DNA of 64,000 bases from positions 1-64,000 of the forward strand of contig CABMPP010000004.1 in assembly GCA_902388495.1 (NCBI GenBank). Direction: 5' to 3'. This stretch comes from an uncultured Bacteroides sp. (GTDB lineage Bacteria; Bacteroidota; Bacteroidia; Bacteroidales; Bacteroidaceae). Shown piece after piece: positions 27,269 through 37,115 of this stretch. Both the position numbers and the translations under genes were made by a program. The notes beneath the pieces were generated by a model. That model saw only the letters and a list, made by a program, of their open reading frames with translations. It had not been told where the DNA came from and ran no database searches. Numbering within the stretch: position 1 is the stretch's first letter; the number at the start of each line of letters is the position of its first letter.

Positions 27269-28720
27269 TCAATTCCGTTTCCAGAAATCGGGGGTGAAGA
27301 GCAGCAGTACCGTGAAGAGTTCCAGACGTCCTAAAAGCATCAGGAATGCCAGCAGCCACTTGGCTGCATAGGGCAAGGCGCTCCATGAATATGCCGGTCC
27401 GGTTTCCCCTAAGCCGGGACCCATGTTTCCTATACTGGAGATGACACAGCCAATGGACTCTTCGGAGCCGACTCCCATGGCCATCATCAGCAATACACTG
27501 ATGGTGATAATGATTATATAAAGGAAGCAGAAGGCTAAAACCGTAGAGACAATGGAGGGAGAAATAACTTGTTTGTTAACTCTTACCGGCAATACGGCAT
27601 TGGGATGCAGGATGTGTTTGAACTCATTTCGCGAGACTTTGGTCAGGATGACCATACGGATACATTTCAATCCGCCCGTGGTACTGCCGGCGCAGGCTCC
27701 CATCAGCATGATGATGGTGAGCAATCCCCATAGAACAGGTGTCCAAGTCATATAGTCGTCCGTAGCAAAACCGGTAGAGGTATGCAGGGAGATAACCTGG
27801 AACAAAGACTTGCGGAAAGACTCTTCTACACCCATGGAACTGGTATAATAAAGTATAACGGCAATAAGCGTGGTGAAGAATACCACCGAACCGAAGTACC
27901 ATTTCAATTCCGCATTGCTGATGAACTTCTTGAACTTACGGTTGACGAACAATAATAATAAGGTGAAGTTGATGCCCGAAATGAACATGAAAGCAGAGAT
28001 TACATATTCTATATAGGGCGAATGATAGTAGGCTACACTGGCCTGTTTGGTAGAGAAACCTCCCGTGCCGGTTGTTGCAAAGGCATGGCATACGCTGTCG
28101 AACCAATTCATACCTCCCAGCATCAGTAAAGCTACGAGGATGCCGGTGATACCTGCATAGATGCTCCAAATCCATTTGGCGGTGATACCGATACGGGGAT
28201 GTACTTTGTCGTGCGTAGGCCCACTGGCTTCGGCGGCAAATACCTGTAAGCCACTGACGCCGAAGATGGGAAGTACGGCAATGGTGAACATGATAATTCC
28301 CAAACCGCCAATCCATTGCGTCATGCTGCGCCAGAAGAGTATGCCGTGGGGTAATGACTCGATGTCGTTCAGAATAGTGGCTCCCGTACTGCTGAAGCCG
28401 GACATGGTTTCAAAGAAAGCATCGGTGATGTTGGGAATGTATCCGCCGATATAAAAAGGCAGCATGCCGAAGAGCGAAAAAGCGACCCAAGCCAGGCTGA
28501 CCAATACATATCCGTCGCGGCGTGTCAGCAATTTGTCGCCTCCTTTGCCGAGGATAGCCAGCAGCAAGCCTACCCCTGCCGTAATGCCTCCTGCTTTCCA
28601 GAAAGCCGATAAATCGCCCTCTCCATAATAGAAGGATACACCGGAACAGATGAAAAACATTATTGTTTCCAGCAATAGCAGAACGCCGATAATCCGTGTA
28701 ATTGTCTTGAAATTAATCAT
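27269..28720 (-). CDS. trkH: Trk-type potassium uptake membrane subunit
   Basis: Inner-membrane K+ channel-like subunit of 483 aa made of four M1-P-M2 repeats. Selectivity-filter-like turns are visible in SGFSSTGATIL, ATTGTGGFSTK, LHTSTGFATDDY and SIGNMGPGLGE. It works with the NAD-binding gate TrkA, whose gene lies 19 bp upstream. The two are the distal genes of the dxs-broN-trkA-trkH transcript. Confidence 0.92.
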   Translation of the reverse strand: MINFKTITRIIGVLLLLETIMFFICSGVSFYYGEGDLSAFWKAGGITAGVGLLLAILGKGGDKLLTRRDGYVLVSLAWVAFSLFGMLPFYIGGYIPNITDAFFETMSGFSSTGATILNDIESLPHGILFWRSMTQWIGGLGIIMFTIAVLPIFGVSGLQVFAAEASGPTHDKVHPRIGITAKWIWSIYAGITGILVALLMLGGMNWFDSVCHAFATTGTGGFSTKQASVAYYHSPYIEYVISAFMFISGINFTLLLLFVNRKFKKFISNAELKWYFGSVVFFTTLIAVILYYTSSMGVEESFRKSLFQVISLHTSTGFATDDYMTWTPVLWGLLTIIMLMGACAGSTTGGLKCIRMVILTKVSRNEFKHILHPNAVLPVRVNKQVISPSIVSTVLAFCFLYIIIITISVLLMMAMGVGSEESIGCVISSIGNMGPGLGETGPAYSWSALPYAAKWLLAFLMLLGRLELFTVLLLFTPDFWKRN

Positions 28721-28739
28721 CTCCGCTGATTACTTGTTG

Positions 28740-30080
28740 CTAACTAAAGTATTTTTCGATTTTCTTTATCATCATATTCAGGCAGAATACCACCACGTGG
28801 TCACCGGGTTGTATCAGTGTATTACCCATTACCACCACACCTTCTCCATGACGTATCAATCCGCCGATGGTGGTTCCTTTCGGCAATCCGAGGTCCTTTA
28901 CCGGGTGTTTGGTAATCTTTGAGCCGGCTTTTACGGTGAATTCGGCCACATCGGCATTGGCAAATGTCAGGCATTTCACGTTGCTGACGTCTGCATCCAG
29001 CATCATTTGATAGATGTGGCTGGCAGCAATCATCTTTTTGTTGATGACGGTACCGATGTCAAGGCTTTCGGCCATGCCTATATAGTCGATATTCTCTACT
29101 TCTGCCACTGTTTTGCTGACTCCCATGCGCTTGGCGGCCAGACAGGCCAGAATGTTGGTTTCCGAATTACCGGTCAGGGCGACAAAGGCTTCGGTATTCT
29201 TCAGACCTTCTTCTACAAGCAGGTCCATGTCGCGTCCGTCACCGTTGATTATCATGGTGCGGTCGTCGAGCAGTTCGGTCAGGCGGTTGCAGCGGTTCAG
29301 GTCGTTGTCTACAATCTTCACCTGCATATAGTCGGGGACGTATTGTGCGGTACGTACGGCAATGCGGCTTCCGCCCATAATCATTACGTTGCGCACGTCG
29401 GCATAGTCCTCTTTGCCGGCTATCTTACGGATGTAGGGAACGTATTTTCGGGTGGTGGTGAAATAAACGATGTCATGCAGCTTGATGGTATCATCTCCTC
29501 GGGGAATCAGTGTTTCGCTGCCGCGTTTGATGGCTACCACATGGTAAGGTAACTCCGGTCCTCCCAATTCGTAGAGGGGGATATCCAGTATTTCTGCTTT
29601 TTCGCGCATCTTGGTGCCTATCAGTATCAATGCTCCGCCGCAGAATTCCCACCACTGGCGTACCCAACTCATGCGGATAGAAGATACAATCTCCTTCGCT
29701 GCAAGCATTTCCGGATAGATCAGTGAGTCTACACCTAATTTTTGGAAGAACTCTTTGTTCTTGGGAAGCAGATACTCGTAATTGTCGATGCGGGCTACGG
29801 TCTTTTGTGCACCAAGGTTATTGGCCAGCATACATGCGGTCATGTTCCGGCTTTCGTCGGGGGTGACGGCGATGAACAATTCGGCTTCTCTTACTCCTAC
29901 CTCTTTCAGTCCTTTTATGGAGGTAGGGGATGCCGTAACCGTCATCAAATCAAAGTTGGAACTGAGTGTACTCAACCTTTCTTCGTTGTCGTCCATTAAA
30001 ATGATGTCCTGTTTTTCACGGGACAGCAATTTGGCCAGATGTGTGCCTACTGCGCCGGCACCAGCAATAATAATTTTCAT
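28740..30080 (-). CDS. trkA: Trk potassium transporter regulatory subunit
   Basis: Cytoplasmic protein of 446 aa with two RCK units. Each has an N-terminal Rossmann domain (MKIIIAGAGAVGTHLAKLL and NVMIMGGSRIAVRTA) and a C-terminal TrkA_C domain. The first Rossmann has the intact GxGxxG motif; the second, GGSRIA, is degenerate. It gates TrkH in response to nucleotides. Its ATG overlaps the broN stop (ATGA). Confidence 0.92.
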   Translation of the reverse strand: MKIIIAGAGAVGTHLAKLLSREKQDIILMDDNEERLSTLSSNFDLMTVTASPTSIKGLKEVGVREAELFIAVTPDESRNMTACMLANNLGAQKTVARIDNYEYLLPKNKEFFQKLGVDSLIYPEMLAAKEIVSSIRMSWVRQWWEFCGGALILIGTKMREKAEILDIPLYELGGPELPYHVVAIKRGSETLIPRGDDTIKLHDIVYFTTTRKYVPYIRKIAGKEDYADVRNVMIMGGSRIAVRTAQYVPDYMQVKIVDNDLNRCNRLTELLDDRTMIINGDGRDMDLLVEEGLKNTEAFVALTGNSETNILACLAAKRMGVSKTVAEVENIDYIGMAESLDIGTVINKKMIAASHIYQMMLDADVSNVKCLTFANADVAEFTVKAGSKITKHPVKDLGLPKGTTIGGLIRHGEGVVVMGNTLIQPGDHVVVFCLNMMIKKIEKYFS

Positions 30081-30928
30081 TGCTCTTTATTGCTCTTATC
30101 GTTTTTCTGTTCCATTCCCAGTACCTGTTTGGCATTTAGGGGAGAAATGACGGCTTGTCTGGTTTCTTGTTCCAGTCTTATTCTGGCTTCGCGGGCAATA
30201 CCTCCGCCGCGCCGGGCAACGTCAATATGTTCGTCAAAACTCTCCGGGTTGTTGGTTTCCGAGATTTCTTTTGTTGATAACTCAGCCAGCATGTTCAACA
30301 CTAACTCTTTATTAGTCATATTGTCCCGAAGGTTTTCCTTCTTCAAACCTTTAAAACGTTTATATTCCTTGGTTGTTTTGTCCGCCCAAGTCTGATAAAT
30401 GATGTCTGTCAGGGTTGCGAACTGCACACCTTCTTCCAGACCGTGGCGTTTCCATTCGTCGGTCAGTTCTTTTCGTATTTCAATGCTCTTCAGGCGTTGA
30501 TTTATCCAGTTATCTGAATAGCCCAGTGCTTTATACTCCATCATGGATCGTTTGATGGTCAGCTCCGGGTCTTGCATCTCGTCCAGTCGCTCTTTGGCTA
30601 TTTGGGCCATCCAAAGTTTGAAAGGTTCGGCTTTGGGAGAAGGAATGGATTGGATGAGGCGGAACATTTGCTCGGTAGTCATTACATCTGTGAAACGCAT
30701 TTTATTGTCAGTTGACAACATTTTTAACTGTACGATATTAGCGTACAGTTGACTTCCTTCTTTTTGTAATTTTGATTTTAAATCGCTCCAATATCTTCTG
30801 GGATTAGGACTATCAGTCAAAATCTCTATTACATCAATCACTGAAAAGTACCATTCCTCTGTTTCGTCATCCCAGAGTGTGCGCACTTTCTTTTCTTCAA
30901 ATACCTTGATGGCCTCTTTCTTTGTCAT
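30077..30928 (-). CDS. Bro-N domain protein (phage-antirepressor type)
   Basis: Soluble protein of 283 aa. Residues about 10-115 match the Bro-N/antirepressor fold: VRTLWDDETEEWYFSVIDV, then NPRRYWSDLKSKL and a KMRFTDVMTTEQMFRLIQSI strand-helix. The C-terminal part is helical and charged, reminiscent of DinD-like proteins. Such proteins bind DNA and are frequent in phages, but stand-alone chromosomal copies exist with unknown roles. It is inserted between dxs and trkA with only 2 bp to dxs and a 4-bp overlap to trkA, so it is translated as part of a housekeeping operon. I would expect dxs and trkA to be direct neighbours in many Bacteroides. Confidence 0.8.
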   Translation of the reverse strand: MTKKEAIKVFEEKKVRTLWDDETEEWYFSVIDVIEILTDSPNPRRYWSDLKSKLQKEGSQLYANIVQLKMLSTDNKMRFTDVMTTEQMFRLIQSIPSPKAEPFKLWMAQIAKERLDEMQDPELTIKRSMMEYKALGYSDNWINQRLKSIEIRKELTDEWKRHGLEEGVQFATLTDIIYQTWADKTTKEYKRFKGLKKENLRDNMTNKELVLNMLAELSTKEISETNNPESFDEHIDVARRGGGIAREARIRLEQETRQAVISPLNAKQVLGMEQKNDKSNKEQ

Positions 30929-30930
30929 GA

Positions 30931-32832
30931 TTATATGTTATTAATCATCGCTAAAATACCTTCCTGATCCATTCCGCAAAGGTGATATAGTTCCTGAACC
31001 GTGCCATGCTCTATGAAAGTATCGGGCACGCCGATGCGTTGTACCTGCGGGGTATAGCCGTTATCAGCCATGAATTCCAGTATGGCGCTGCCCATGCCTC
31101 CCTGCCGTGTGCCATCTTCGATGGTGATGATGCGGGAAAACAACCGTCCTATCTCGTGTAGCATTTCTTCATCCAGTGGTTTGAGGAAGCGCAGGTCGTA
31201 GTGGGCAATGGAAATACCTTTTTCTTTTTCGGCCTGTTCTATGGCTTTTGCCGCGATATTTCCTATCGGGCCGAGGGTGATGACCGCGAGGTCTTTACCC
31301 TCTTTCAACTTTCGGCCTTTACCTACGGGAATTTCTTCCAGCGGGCATTTCCAGTCCAGCAAAACACCGCGACCGCGGGGGTAGCGGATGACGAACGGAC
31401 CTTTGTCCGGAAGCTGTGCCGTGTACATCAGGCGACGCAGTTCATGTTCGTTCATCGGGGAAGATATGGTCAGGTTGGGGATGGGACGGAAGTATGCCAG
31501 GTCGAATACGCCGTGGTGTGTCGGACCGTCTTCGCCTACCAGACCTGCACGATCCAGGCAAAGCACGACGGGTAACCGGAGAATGGCAATGTCGTGGATG
31601 ACGTTATCATAGGCCCGTTGCATGAAGGAAGAATAGATGTTGCAGAAGGGTTGCATGCCTTCCTTTGCCATGCCGCCGGAGAAAGTGGCAGCATGTCCTT
31701 CGGCAATGCCGACGTCGAAAGCGCGGTCGGGCATAAGGTCCATCAACTTATTCATGGAGCAACCGGTGGGCATGGCGGGAGTGACGCCGACGATTCTCGG
31801 GTTTTGCTCGGCCAGTTCTACTAAGGTTTCTCCGAACACATCCTGGAAAAGGGGCGGCAGGTTGCTGGTATCTGCTTTGATACGCTTGCCGGTTTCGGGA
31901 TTGAACTTACCCGGTGCATGCCAGATGCCGGGATTCTTCTCCGCGGGTTCGAAGCCTTTGCCTTTGATGGTGTGCAGATGCAGGATTTTGGGGCCTTGCA
32001 TATCTTTGATATCGCGGAGAATACGCGCTATATTCTTCACATCGTGTCCGTCGACGGGACCGAAGTAACGGATATTCATTCCCTCGAATATGTTTTGTTG
32101 CTGGGCTGCCATGGATTTCAGACTGTTGGCGAAGCGGATCAGGGCTTTGCGCCGGTCTTCGTTCAGGATGCCTACCTTGAACAGCAACTTGGAAGTCTTG
32201 AAGCGTAGCTGGTTATAACGGTTGCTGGTGGTCAGATTAAAGAGGTATTGTTTCATGCCGCCTACGCTACGGTCTATGGCCATGTCATTGTCGTTGAGGA
32301 TAATGAGCAGGTTGTTCGGGGTGGATGAAGCGTTGTTCAGTCCTTCGAAAGCCAGTCCGCCGCTCATGCTTCCGTCTCCGATGACGGCAACGACATGGCG
32401 GTTTTGCTCTCCTTTTTCGGCAGCGGCTACAGCCATGCCCAGTGCGGCAGAAATAGAATTGGAGGCATGCCCGCAGGTGAAAGTGTCGTAATCGCTTTCA
32501 GCAGGAGATGGGAAGGGGCGGATGCCTTTGAGTTTACGGTTGGTGGAAAAGGCTTCGCGTCGGCCGGTCAGTATCTTATGGCCATAGGCTTGGTGTCCTA
32601 CATCCCACACGATGCGGTCGTAAGGGGTATTGAATACGTAATGCAGGGCAACGGTCAGCTCTACGGTTCCCAGGCTGGCGGCAAAATGTCCGGGGTTGCA
32701 CGAAACTTCCTTGATAATGTCTTGCCTCAATTCATTACAAACTTCCGGAAGCTGGTCTACGCTGAGTTTGCGCAGGTCTTCGGGGAATGAAATGGTGCTC
32801 AGCAAGTTATATGTTGTTGGTTCTGTTTTCAT
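30931..32832 (-). CDS. dxs: 1-deoxy-D-xylulose-5-phosphate synthase
   Basis: A 633-aa thiamine-diphosphate enzyme that makes DXP from pyruvate and glyceraldehyde 3-phosphate, the first step of the MEP isoprenoid pathway and a source for thiamine and pyridoxal. Visible features are [14 protein letters not shown], the ThDP/Mg motif [18 protein letters not shown], and the catalytic region [15 protein letters not shown]. The transketolase C-terminal domain includes RYPRGRG. The ATG at 32832 (MKTEPTT) is preferred over the TTG at 32859, which lies in a promoter element. Confidence 0.95.
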   Translation of the reverse strand: MKTEPTTYNLLSTISFPEDLRKLSVDQLPEVCNELRQDIIKEVSCNPGHFAASLGTVELTVALHYVFNTPYDRIVWDVGHQAYGHKILTGRREAFSTNRKLKGIRPFPSPAESDYDTFTCGHASNSISAALGMAVAAAEKGEQNRHVVAVIGDGSMSGGLAFEGLNNASSTPNNLLIILNDNDMAIDRSVGGMKQYLFNLTTSNRYNQLRFKTSKLLFKVGILNEDRRKALIRFANSLKSMAAQQQNIFEGMNIRYFGPVDGHDVKNIARILRDIKDMQGPKILHLHTIKGKGFEPAEKNPGIWHAPGKFNPETGKRIKADTSNLPPLFQDVFGETLVELAEQNPRIVGVTPAMPTGCSMNKLMDLMPDRAFDVGIAEGHAATFSGGMAKEGMQPFCNIYSSFMQRAYDNVIHDIAILRLPVVLCLDRAGLVGEDGPTHHGVFDLAYFRPIPNLTISSPMNEHELRRLMYTAQLPDKGPFVIRYPRGRGVLLDWKCPLEEIPVGKGRKLKEGKDLAVITLGPIGNIAAKAIEQAEKEKGISIAHYDLRFLKPLDEEMLHEIGRLFSRIITIEDGTRQGGMGSAILEFMADNGYTPQVQRIGVPDTFIEHGTVQELYHLCGMDQEGILAMINNI

Positions 32833-32856
32833 CTCTAATCTGAAGATTACAAAATG

Positions 32857-32864
32857 CAAAAATA
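32857..32864 (-). promoter_or_regulatory. Candidate -7 element (TATTTTTG) of dxs
   Basis: TAnnTTTG on the minus strand, predicted start near 32850. No -33 match at the usual distance. Confidence 0.35.
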
Positions 32865-32951
32865 GTAAAAGAAAACGGATGGCGGGAGGTTTTAGTAGAA
32901 AAAAACACAGAAGAAGGAGGTTAAGGAGAGGATGATGGCATTTGTCTAAAG

Positions 32952-33012
32952 GAGAAGAGCGAAAAATCTACTTTCTAAATATATAGGGGAAAGTAGATTT
33001 TTCGCTCTTCTC
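32952..33012. terminator. Long perfect hairpin between the LruC lipoprotein gene and dxs
   Basis: Arms of 24 bp (32952-32975 and 32989-33012) are exact complements around a 13-nt loop. It lies 81 bp after the stop of the lipoprotein gene, so terminating that minus-strand transcript is the likeliest use. The T-run is inside the stem rather than after it, so it could instead be an attenuator or a processed RNA structure. Confidence 0.6.
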
Positions 33013-33092
33013 TTGATTATACGTTAGCTTGAAGTCAAAATATGTTTTGAATGAAGCTAATGATAGGTGATATGTTTGAGGCTGCTGGATGC

Positions 33093-35273
33093 TTAATTAC
33101 TCATTACACTCTCACTTGTAGGATTATTGTACCAATCAGGTTCAGCAGTAGCATCTTTTGCCCATTCTGCAAAGCCTGAATATGCTTGTTCAATGCTGAT
33201 CCTTTCTTCCGGCCATTTCCAAGCTCCACTTGCTATACGGATGGCATAAGGAACATTTCCCGGTTGGAAATCGCTTGTGAATTTTGGAATGTGTACTTTT
33301 CTTTCCTTTCCATCGGAAATGTAGAAGTCGCCATTATCTGTTAAATTGAAATTACTGCTAACGGTAACAGTCTCTGTTTTGGGAGTTCCTGTTGCTTCAC
33401 CTGTGTTTGCAATTGTACCTGTTGGTACTCCCAAAGCTGCATGCACGTCTTCAAATATAAGTCGTTCTTTTGTTCCGTCATTGAAAGATACAGATAATTG
33501 TTTGCTTGCTCCGGCTGCTTTTAAAGTTACATCTATTACTTTTTCTCCATTTTTATCATAAGGTACGGTAACATATAATACAACATCATTGAAGTCATAG
33601 TCTCCTGCGTTTTTCTCCATGTCTTCGAAAGCGTAGGCGTAAGTTTGAACTTTGTCGCTACCACCGCCGTCAGGCTTTGAGTTGTAGCCGGGGTTACATT
33701 CGGAAGAGGGGATTGTGATGTCGGCATTGTTGAAACCAGCGTCCATTACACTTGTATCCTTATTTATGCAATGTCCGGCGGTACCATCCACAGAGTCTAA
33801 AAAATGATGATCGGATGCAAGGTATAATTTCCCATGGTAACCTATTGCATTGGCATTTCCGGGATATTTAGCAACGGCTCTGTCAATCTGTATTAATGCA
33901 TAATCCCCATTATTATTATAGAAACCTCCAGGGTTATGCTCGTATGTAGCTGTGCCTTTGACTTTGAAGTATGATTTTTCTCCCATATATATTCTGGCTT
34001 GATTTAAGTACAAGTCTTGACATTCTACATAAGAACCACCATTCATTGCGAAATAGTTCTGCTCATTATCTTGGGCGATTGTAATTTTAAATTCGCCACC
34101 AATGATTAGTTTGCAGCTGTTAAGGATCTTATTGCTCTTTGCCAGGATTGTCATATTGCCGGCGGTTTCAAAGTAATTTTGGTTTTCCCATTCTTGATAT
34201 TCTGCGCCTAAAAGAGCTTCTCCTGAAATGTTCACATTTCCACTATTATAGAAGATTCCTCCTCCTTGTTCCTCGAAATAAGCAGCTGATAATTCTCCTT
34301 CATTAATGAAGGTTGAATTTGTTATATTTATATTACCTGCTTTAATAGAACCTAAACTGTAAAGATAGCCGTTTGTTGAAGTCTCTAATTCATTATTTGC
34401 TAAGTCAAGAGTGCCTAAATTATAAAGAGTTGCCTGAATTTGTATTTTTCCTGTACTGGTAAGTGTTGCCTTGGGGCCTATACTAATAAGGTTTCCTGAC
34501 TGTGTTAAGGCATAGCCTCCTGTTATAGTCACATTTACTCCAGGAAGTATGTATAAATGAGAATTAGGCGCAATGTACTCAAGAGTCAAAGTAACGTTCT
34601 CTGTAATATATATATTTGCACCACTTCCCCAGTTATTTATCTTATTTACTGTGGAGGTGATTTCATAATTGCCGGCTGCGCCAATTTGTCCGTCGCTCTT
34701 TGTGAGACCTAATGATTTAATAGATTCTTCTGTCGGAAAGATTTTTGTATCATTTGTGTCTGGTGCTTTGAAATTTACGACAGAAGAACTAAGGGTTGTT
34801 GTGTTACTTCTTGTTGTTATATTTTGTCCTCCGAATGTAGCTTTTATAGTTTTGTTTTCCACTGCTACCGGTTTCGCTGAACTATATCCTCTACTGTTCA
34901 CCCTCATCACATGTACATATTGCAATGCTGTTGGAATATCAAATTTAAAATTCACAGTCTCTCCATCTGCCACAGTCGTTTTGGCAAGCAAAAATGCTTC
35001 TTCATCCTTATTGTAAGGATTTGATGTATAAACCTTAATCGTATAAACTTCTCCTGCAGTCTCATTAACTGATACTGTGGCGTTACAAACAGTGCTTGTT
35101 TCCCAAGTCTGATTGGGATCAATGTCTTTTACGGGGAAATTCTTTCTGGCTTCCTCCTGTACTCGATCAGGATTGTAAAGATCCTTGTTTTCCTCACATC
35201 CCGAAAGAATAAAAATTACTCCCAATGCCAACATCGGGAAAATGTTGGAAAAACTCATTCTCTTACTTTTCAT
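33093..35273 (-). CDS. LruC-domain (DUF4842) lipoprotein, long form
   Basis: Lipoprotein of 726 aa with lipobox ILSGC (Cys26), followed by EENKDLYNP, acidic enough for surface export. The stretch NPDRVQEEARKNFPVKDIDP is the N-terminal motif of this family. The middle (about 200-500) consists of repeated beta strands with aligned Asn/Gly turns (LYNLGTLDLANN, SGNVNISGEALLG), likely a beta-helix. The C-terminal LruC domain has FEDMEKNAGDYDFNDVVLYV, a probable Ca-binding DxDxNDxV loop. Family members are outer-surface proteins of unknown function in Bacteroidetes and Leptospira. It is divergent from a shorter relative at 35795. Low GC relative to its neighbours hints at a different history. Confidence 0.8.
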   Translation of the reverse strand: MKSKRMSFSNIFPMLALGVIFILSGCEENKDLYNPDRVQEEARKNFPVKDIDPNQTWETSTVCNATVSVNETAGEVYTIKVYTSNPYNKDEEAFLLAKTTVADGETVNFKFDIPTALQYVHVMRVNSRGYSSAKPVAVENKTIKATFGGQNITTRSNTTTLSSSVVNFKAPDTNDTKIFPTEESIKSLGLTKSDGQIGAAGNYEITSTVNKINNWGSGANIYITENVTLTLEYIAPNSHLYILPGVNVTITGGYALTQSGNLISIGPKATLTSTGKIQIQATLYNLGTLDLANNELETSTNGYLYSLGSIKAGNINITNSTFINEGELSAAYFEEQGGGIFYNSGNVNISGEALLGAEYQEWENQNYFETAGNMTILAKSNKILNSCKLIIGGEFKITIAQDNEQNYFAMNGGSYVECQDLYLNQARIYMGEKSYFKVKGTATYEHNPGGFYNNNGDYALIQIDRAVAKYPGNANAIGYHGKLYLASDHHFLDSVDGTAGHCINKDTSVMDAGFNNADITIPSSECNPGYNSKPDGGGSDKVQTYAYAFEDMEKNAGDYDFNDVVLYVTVPYDKNGEKVIDVTLKAAGASKQLSVSFNDGTKERLIFEDVHAALGVPTGTIANTGEATGTPKTETVTVSSNFNLTDNGDFYISDGKERKVHIPKFTSDFQPGNVPYAIRIASGAWKWPEERISIEQAYSGFAEWAKDATAEPDWYNNPTSESVMSN

Positions 35274-35346
35274 GTTCTCTCTTACTTTTTAGTAAAATGT
35301 TGCGTTATATGATGATATAACAAGTTTTTATGAATATTATATGCAA

Positions 35347-35379
35347 CAAAGATACTGGATTTATTTTAAAAAATACAAT
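35347..35379 (-). promoter_or_regulatory. Promoter of the long LruC lipoprotein
   Basis: Minus-strand ATTG (35379-35376) and TATCTTTG (35354-35347), 21 bp apart. The predicted start near 35340 gives a leader of about 66 nt. Confidence 0.55.
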
Positions 35380-35681
35380 ATTTTAGTTGCTATTTTAAAT
35401 AAATATCTGTGTTCTTCGGCATAGGTGTGGGCGACGGGTATTTGTGTAAGCTGTTTGCAGGGATTTTGTGCTCGAATGGTTTATGGGTGAATATGAAAAA
35501 TGTACTATTTTTGTCTAAGGCTTTAGGTGAAATCGTTTATTACTTGATGTAAATAATATGATTATTCTTAATGTATTGATAATTAGATATTAATTGTTTG
35601 TATAAAGTGAATATCTGTTTAATGATTGCGTAATAAATACAACTTTTATATGATATATATTGCAACTTTTCTTCTATTTTG

Positions 35682-35712
35682 CTTGTTATTTGCATAGAGT
35701 TGTCTATCTTTG
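35682..35712 (+). promoter_or_regulatory. Promoter of the short LruC-like lipoprotein
   Basis: CTTG at 35682-35685 and TATCTTTG at 35705-35712, 19 bp apart. The predicted start near 35720 leaves a leader of about 75 nt to the ATG at 35795. Confidence 0.6.
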
Positions 35713-35794
35713 CAATATGAAATATGGAACATTGTTGTACTCGTGTATTTTATGCGGAATTTTATTGTGATTATTAACCTTTATAATAAAGATT

Positions 35795-36913
35795 ATGAGA
35801 TGGAAGTTTAATTTGGGAATCTTGGCTATTGGTGCAGTGATATTTGCATCTTGTAGCTCGAATGATGATCTGTTCGATCCTGAAAAGGCTGCATTGCGTA
35901 AAGAAGCTCAATACACCGTAGCTTTTGTGAAGCAATATGGAGAAATTGCAGCGGATCAGGATTGGGGCTTTGGTGAAAAGCCGACTACGCGTGGAACTAA
36001 CCCTAATAGTAATGAATGGAGTAACTATGTGGTTGTTCCCGGCGATATTACGGCTGCAGAAAAAGATGCGGTAACTGAGTGGTTTAATACACATCAGAAT
36101 CCTGAGTCTACTACCAGCGTTAACTGGTCGGACTTTTTTGTTCAGCATGTAAGCAGTGCGCATTCTAATATGGATCATTTGATTGCAGTGCTTGAGAATG
36201 GTACTGATGATCATATCTATAATTTTAATGCCAGTGATGGTAGTATAATGTTGATGCAAAATAGTGGAACATCTTCATTTGGTTATCTTAATAGTTTGGA
36301 TAGTAAGAATCATTATAAGTATACTGTTCAATATATTAATGGAAGCTATTATGTAGGATTCGACTTTGAAGCCACTGGAGGAAACTCTAATCAGCAAGAA
36401 GCTGCTGACGGCTATTATAATGACTGGATCGTTAAGATATGTCCTGCTACCTATAAAAACGCTCAAAGAATTATTGCAGAAGACCTTGGAGCGAGCGATG
36501 ACTTCGACTTTAACGATGTCGTATTCGATGTTGCATTGTTATCTGATGCAACGGTCATTACTCTGCGAGCTGCTGGTGGCACATTGCCTTTGTACATTGG
36601 TAATCATGAACATGAGGTTCATAAGCTTTTTGGTGTTCCTACATCAACAATGGTAAATACCGGTCTTGATACAGAGAAAAAGGAAGTTGTGATATTCAGA
36701 CTTCCGAAGTGCAACGCTATAAGTGATGTTCGTATTTTAGTAGAAAACACTGCTGCCGGAGAATACTATTTGAAAGCTAATTGTGGAGAAGCTCCGCAAA
36801 TGATTTGTGTACCGACAACCTATGAGTGGACAGAAGAGCGTCAAGCTATTGATGAAAAGTATCCGAAGTTCAGAGAGTGGGTAGGAAATACTGCCGTTGA
36901 TTGGTTAAATTAA
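35795..36913 (+). CDS. LruC-like lipoprotein, short form
   Basis: Lipoprotein of 372 aa with lipobox FASC (Cys20) followed by SSNDDLFDPEKAALRKEAQY, matching the surface-export and family N-terminal motif. Residues about 60-215 form a domain without known motif. The C-terminal third has AEDLGASDDFDFNDVVFDV, the same DxDFNDVV loop as in the divergent 726-aa protein, then LRAAGGTLPLYI and the tail TYEWTEERQAIDEKYPKF, which parallels WKWPEERISIEQAYSGF there. The two are therefore paralogues that differ in the middle. It probably acts on the cell surface; function unknown. Confidence 0.78.
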   Translation: MRWKFNLGILAIGAVIFASCSSNDDLFDPEKAALRKEAQYTVAFVKQYGEIAADQDWGFGEKPTTRGTNPNSNEWSNYVVVPGDITAAEKDAVTEWFNTHQNPESTTSVNWSDFFVQHVSSAHSNMDHLIAVLENGTDDHIYNFNASDGSIMLMQNSGTSSFGYLNSLDSKNHYKYTVQYINGSYYVGFDFEATGGNSNQQEAADGYYNDWIVKICPATYKNAQRIIAEDLGASDDFDFNDVVFDVALLSDATVITLRAAGGTLPLYIGNHEHEVHKLFGVPTSTMVNTGLDTEKKEVVIFRLPKCNAISDVRILVENTAAGEYYLKANCGEAPQMICVPTTYEWTEERQAIDEKYPKFREWVGNTAVDWLN

Positions 36914-36935
36914 TAGAATTGATACAGTTGTAGTA

Positions 36936-36970
36936 GGGGCTGGCGGTTATCGTCAGCCTCTATTTTTTTT
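36936..36970 (+). terminator. Rho-independent terminator after the short LruC-like gene
   Basis: GGGGCTGGCG (36936-36945) pairs with CGTCAGCCTC (36951-36960), including two G-U pairs, around a GTTAT loop. TATTTTTTTT follows. It lies 23 bp after the stop codon. Confidence 0.85.
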
Positions 36971-37115
36971 ATTCCCATTATAAGATTGGCAAGAAAGCTT
37001 TCCCTTCTTTTGTTCTTTTCGTCAGAATAGACTACTTTTGTTTCACCTCGTGGAAGTATGAACGCAAAAGAACAAGAACAATGATGAAAAATATAAGAGA
37101 CAATATGCAAATACC

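Larger units (their letters stand above)
35274..35794. other. AT-rich divergent promoter region between two LruC lipoproteins
   Basis: The 521-bp gap contains no open reading frame of note. It holds two outward-facing promoters near its ends (35347-35379 on the minus strand, 35682-35712 on the plus strand) and a third TATTTTTG at 35506-35513 without a -33. The remainder is AT-rich with no array or clear operator. Confidence 0.6.

Noticed and set aside
30077..30928. Remnant of a prophage
   Set aside because: No integrase, attachment repeats or other phage genes surround the Bro-N gene.
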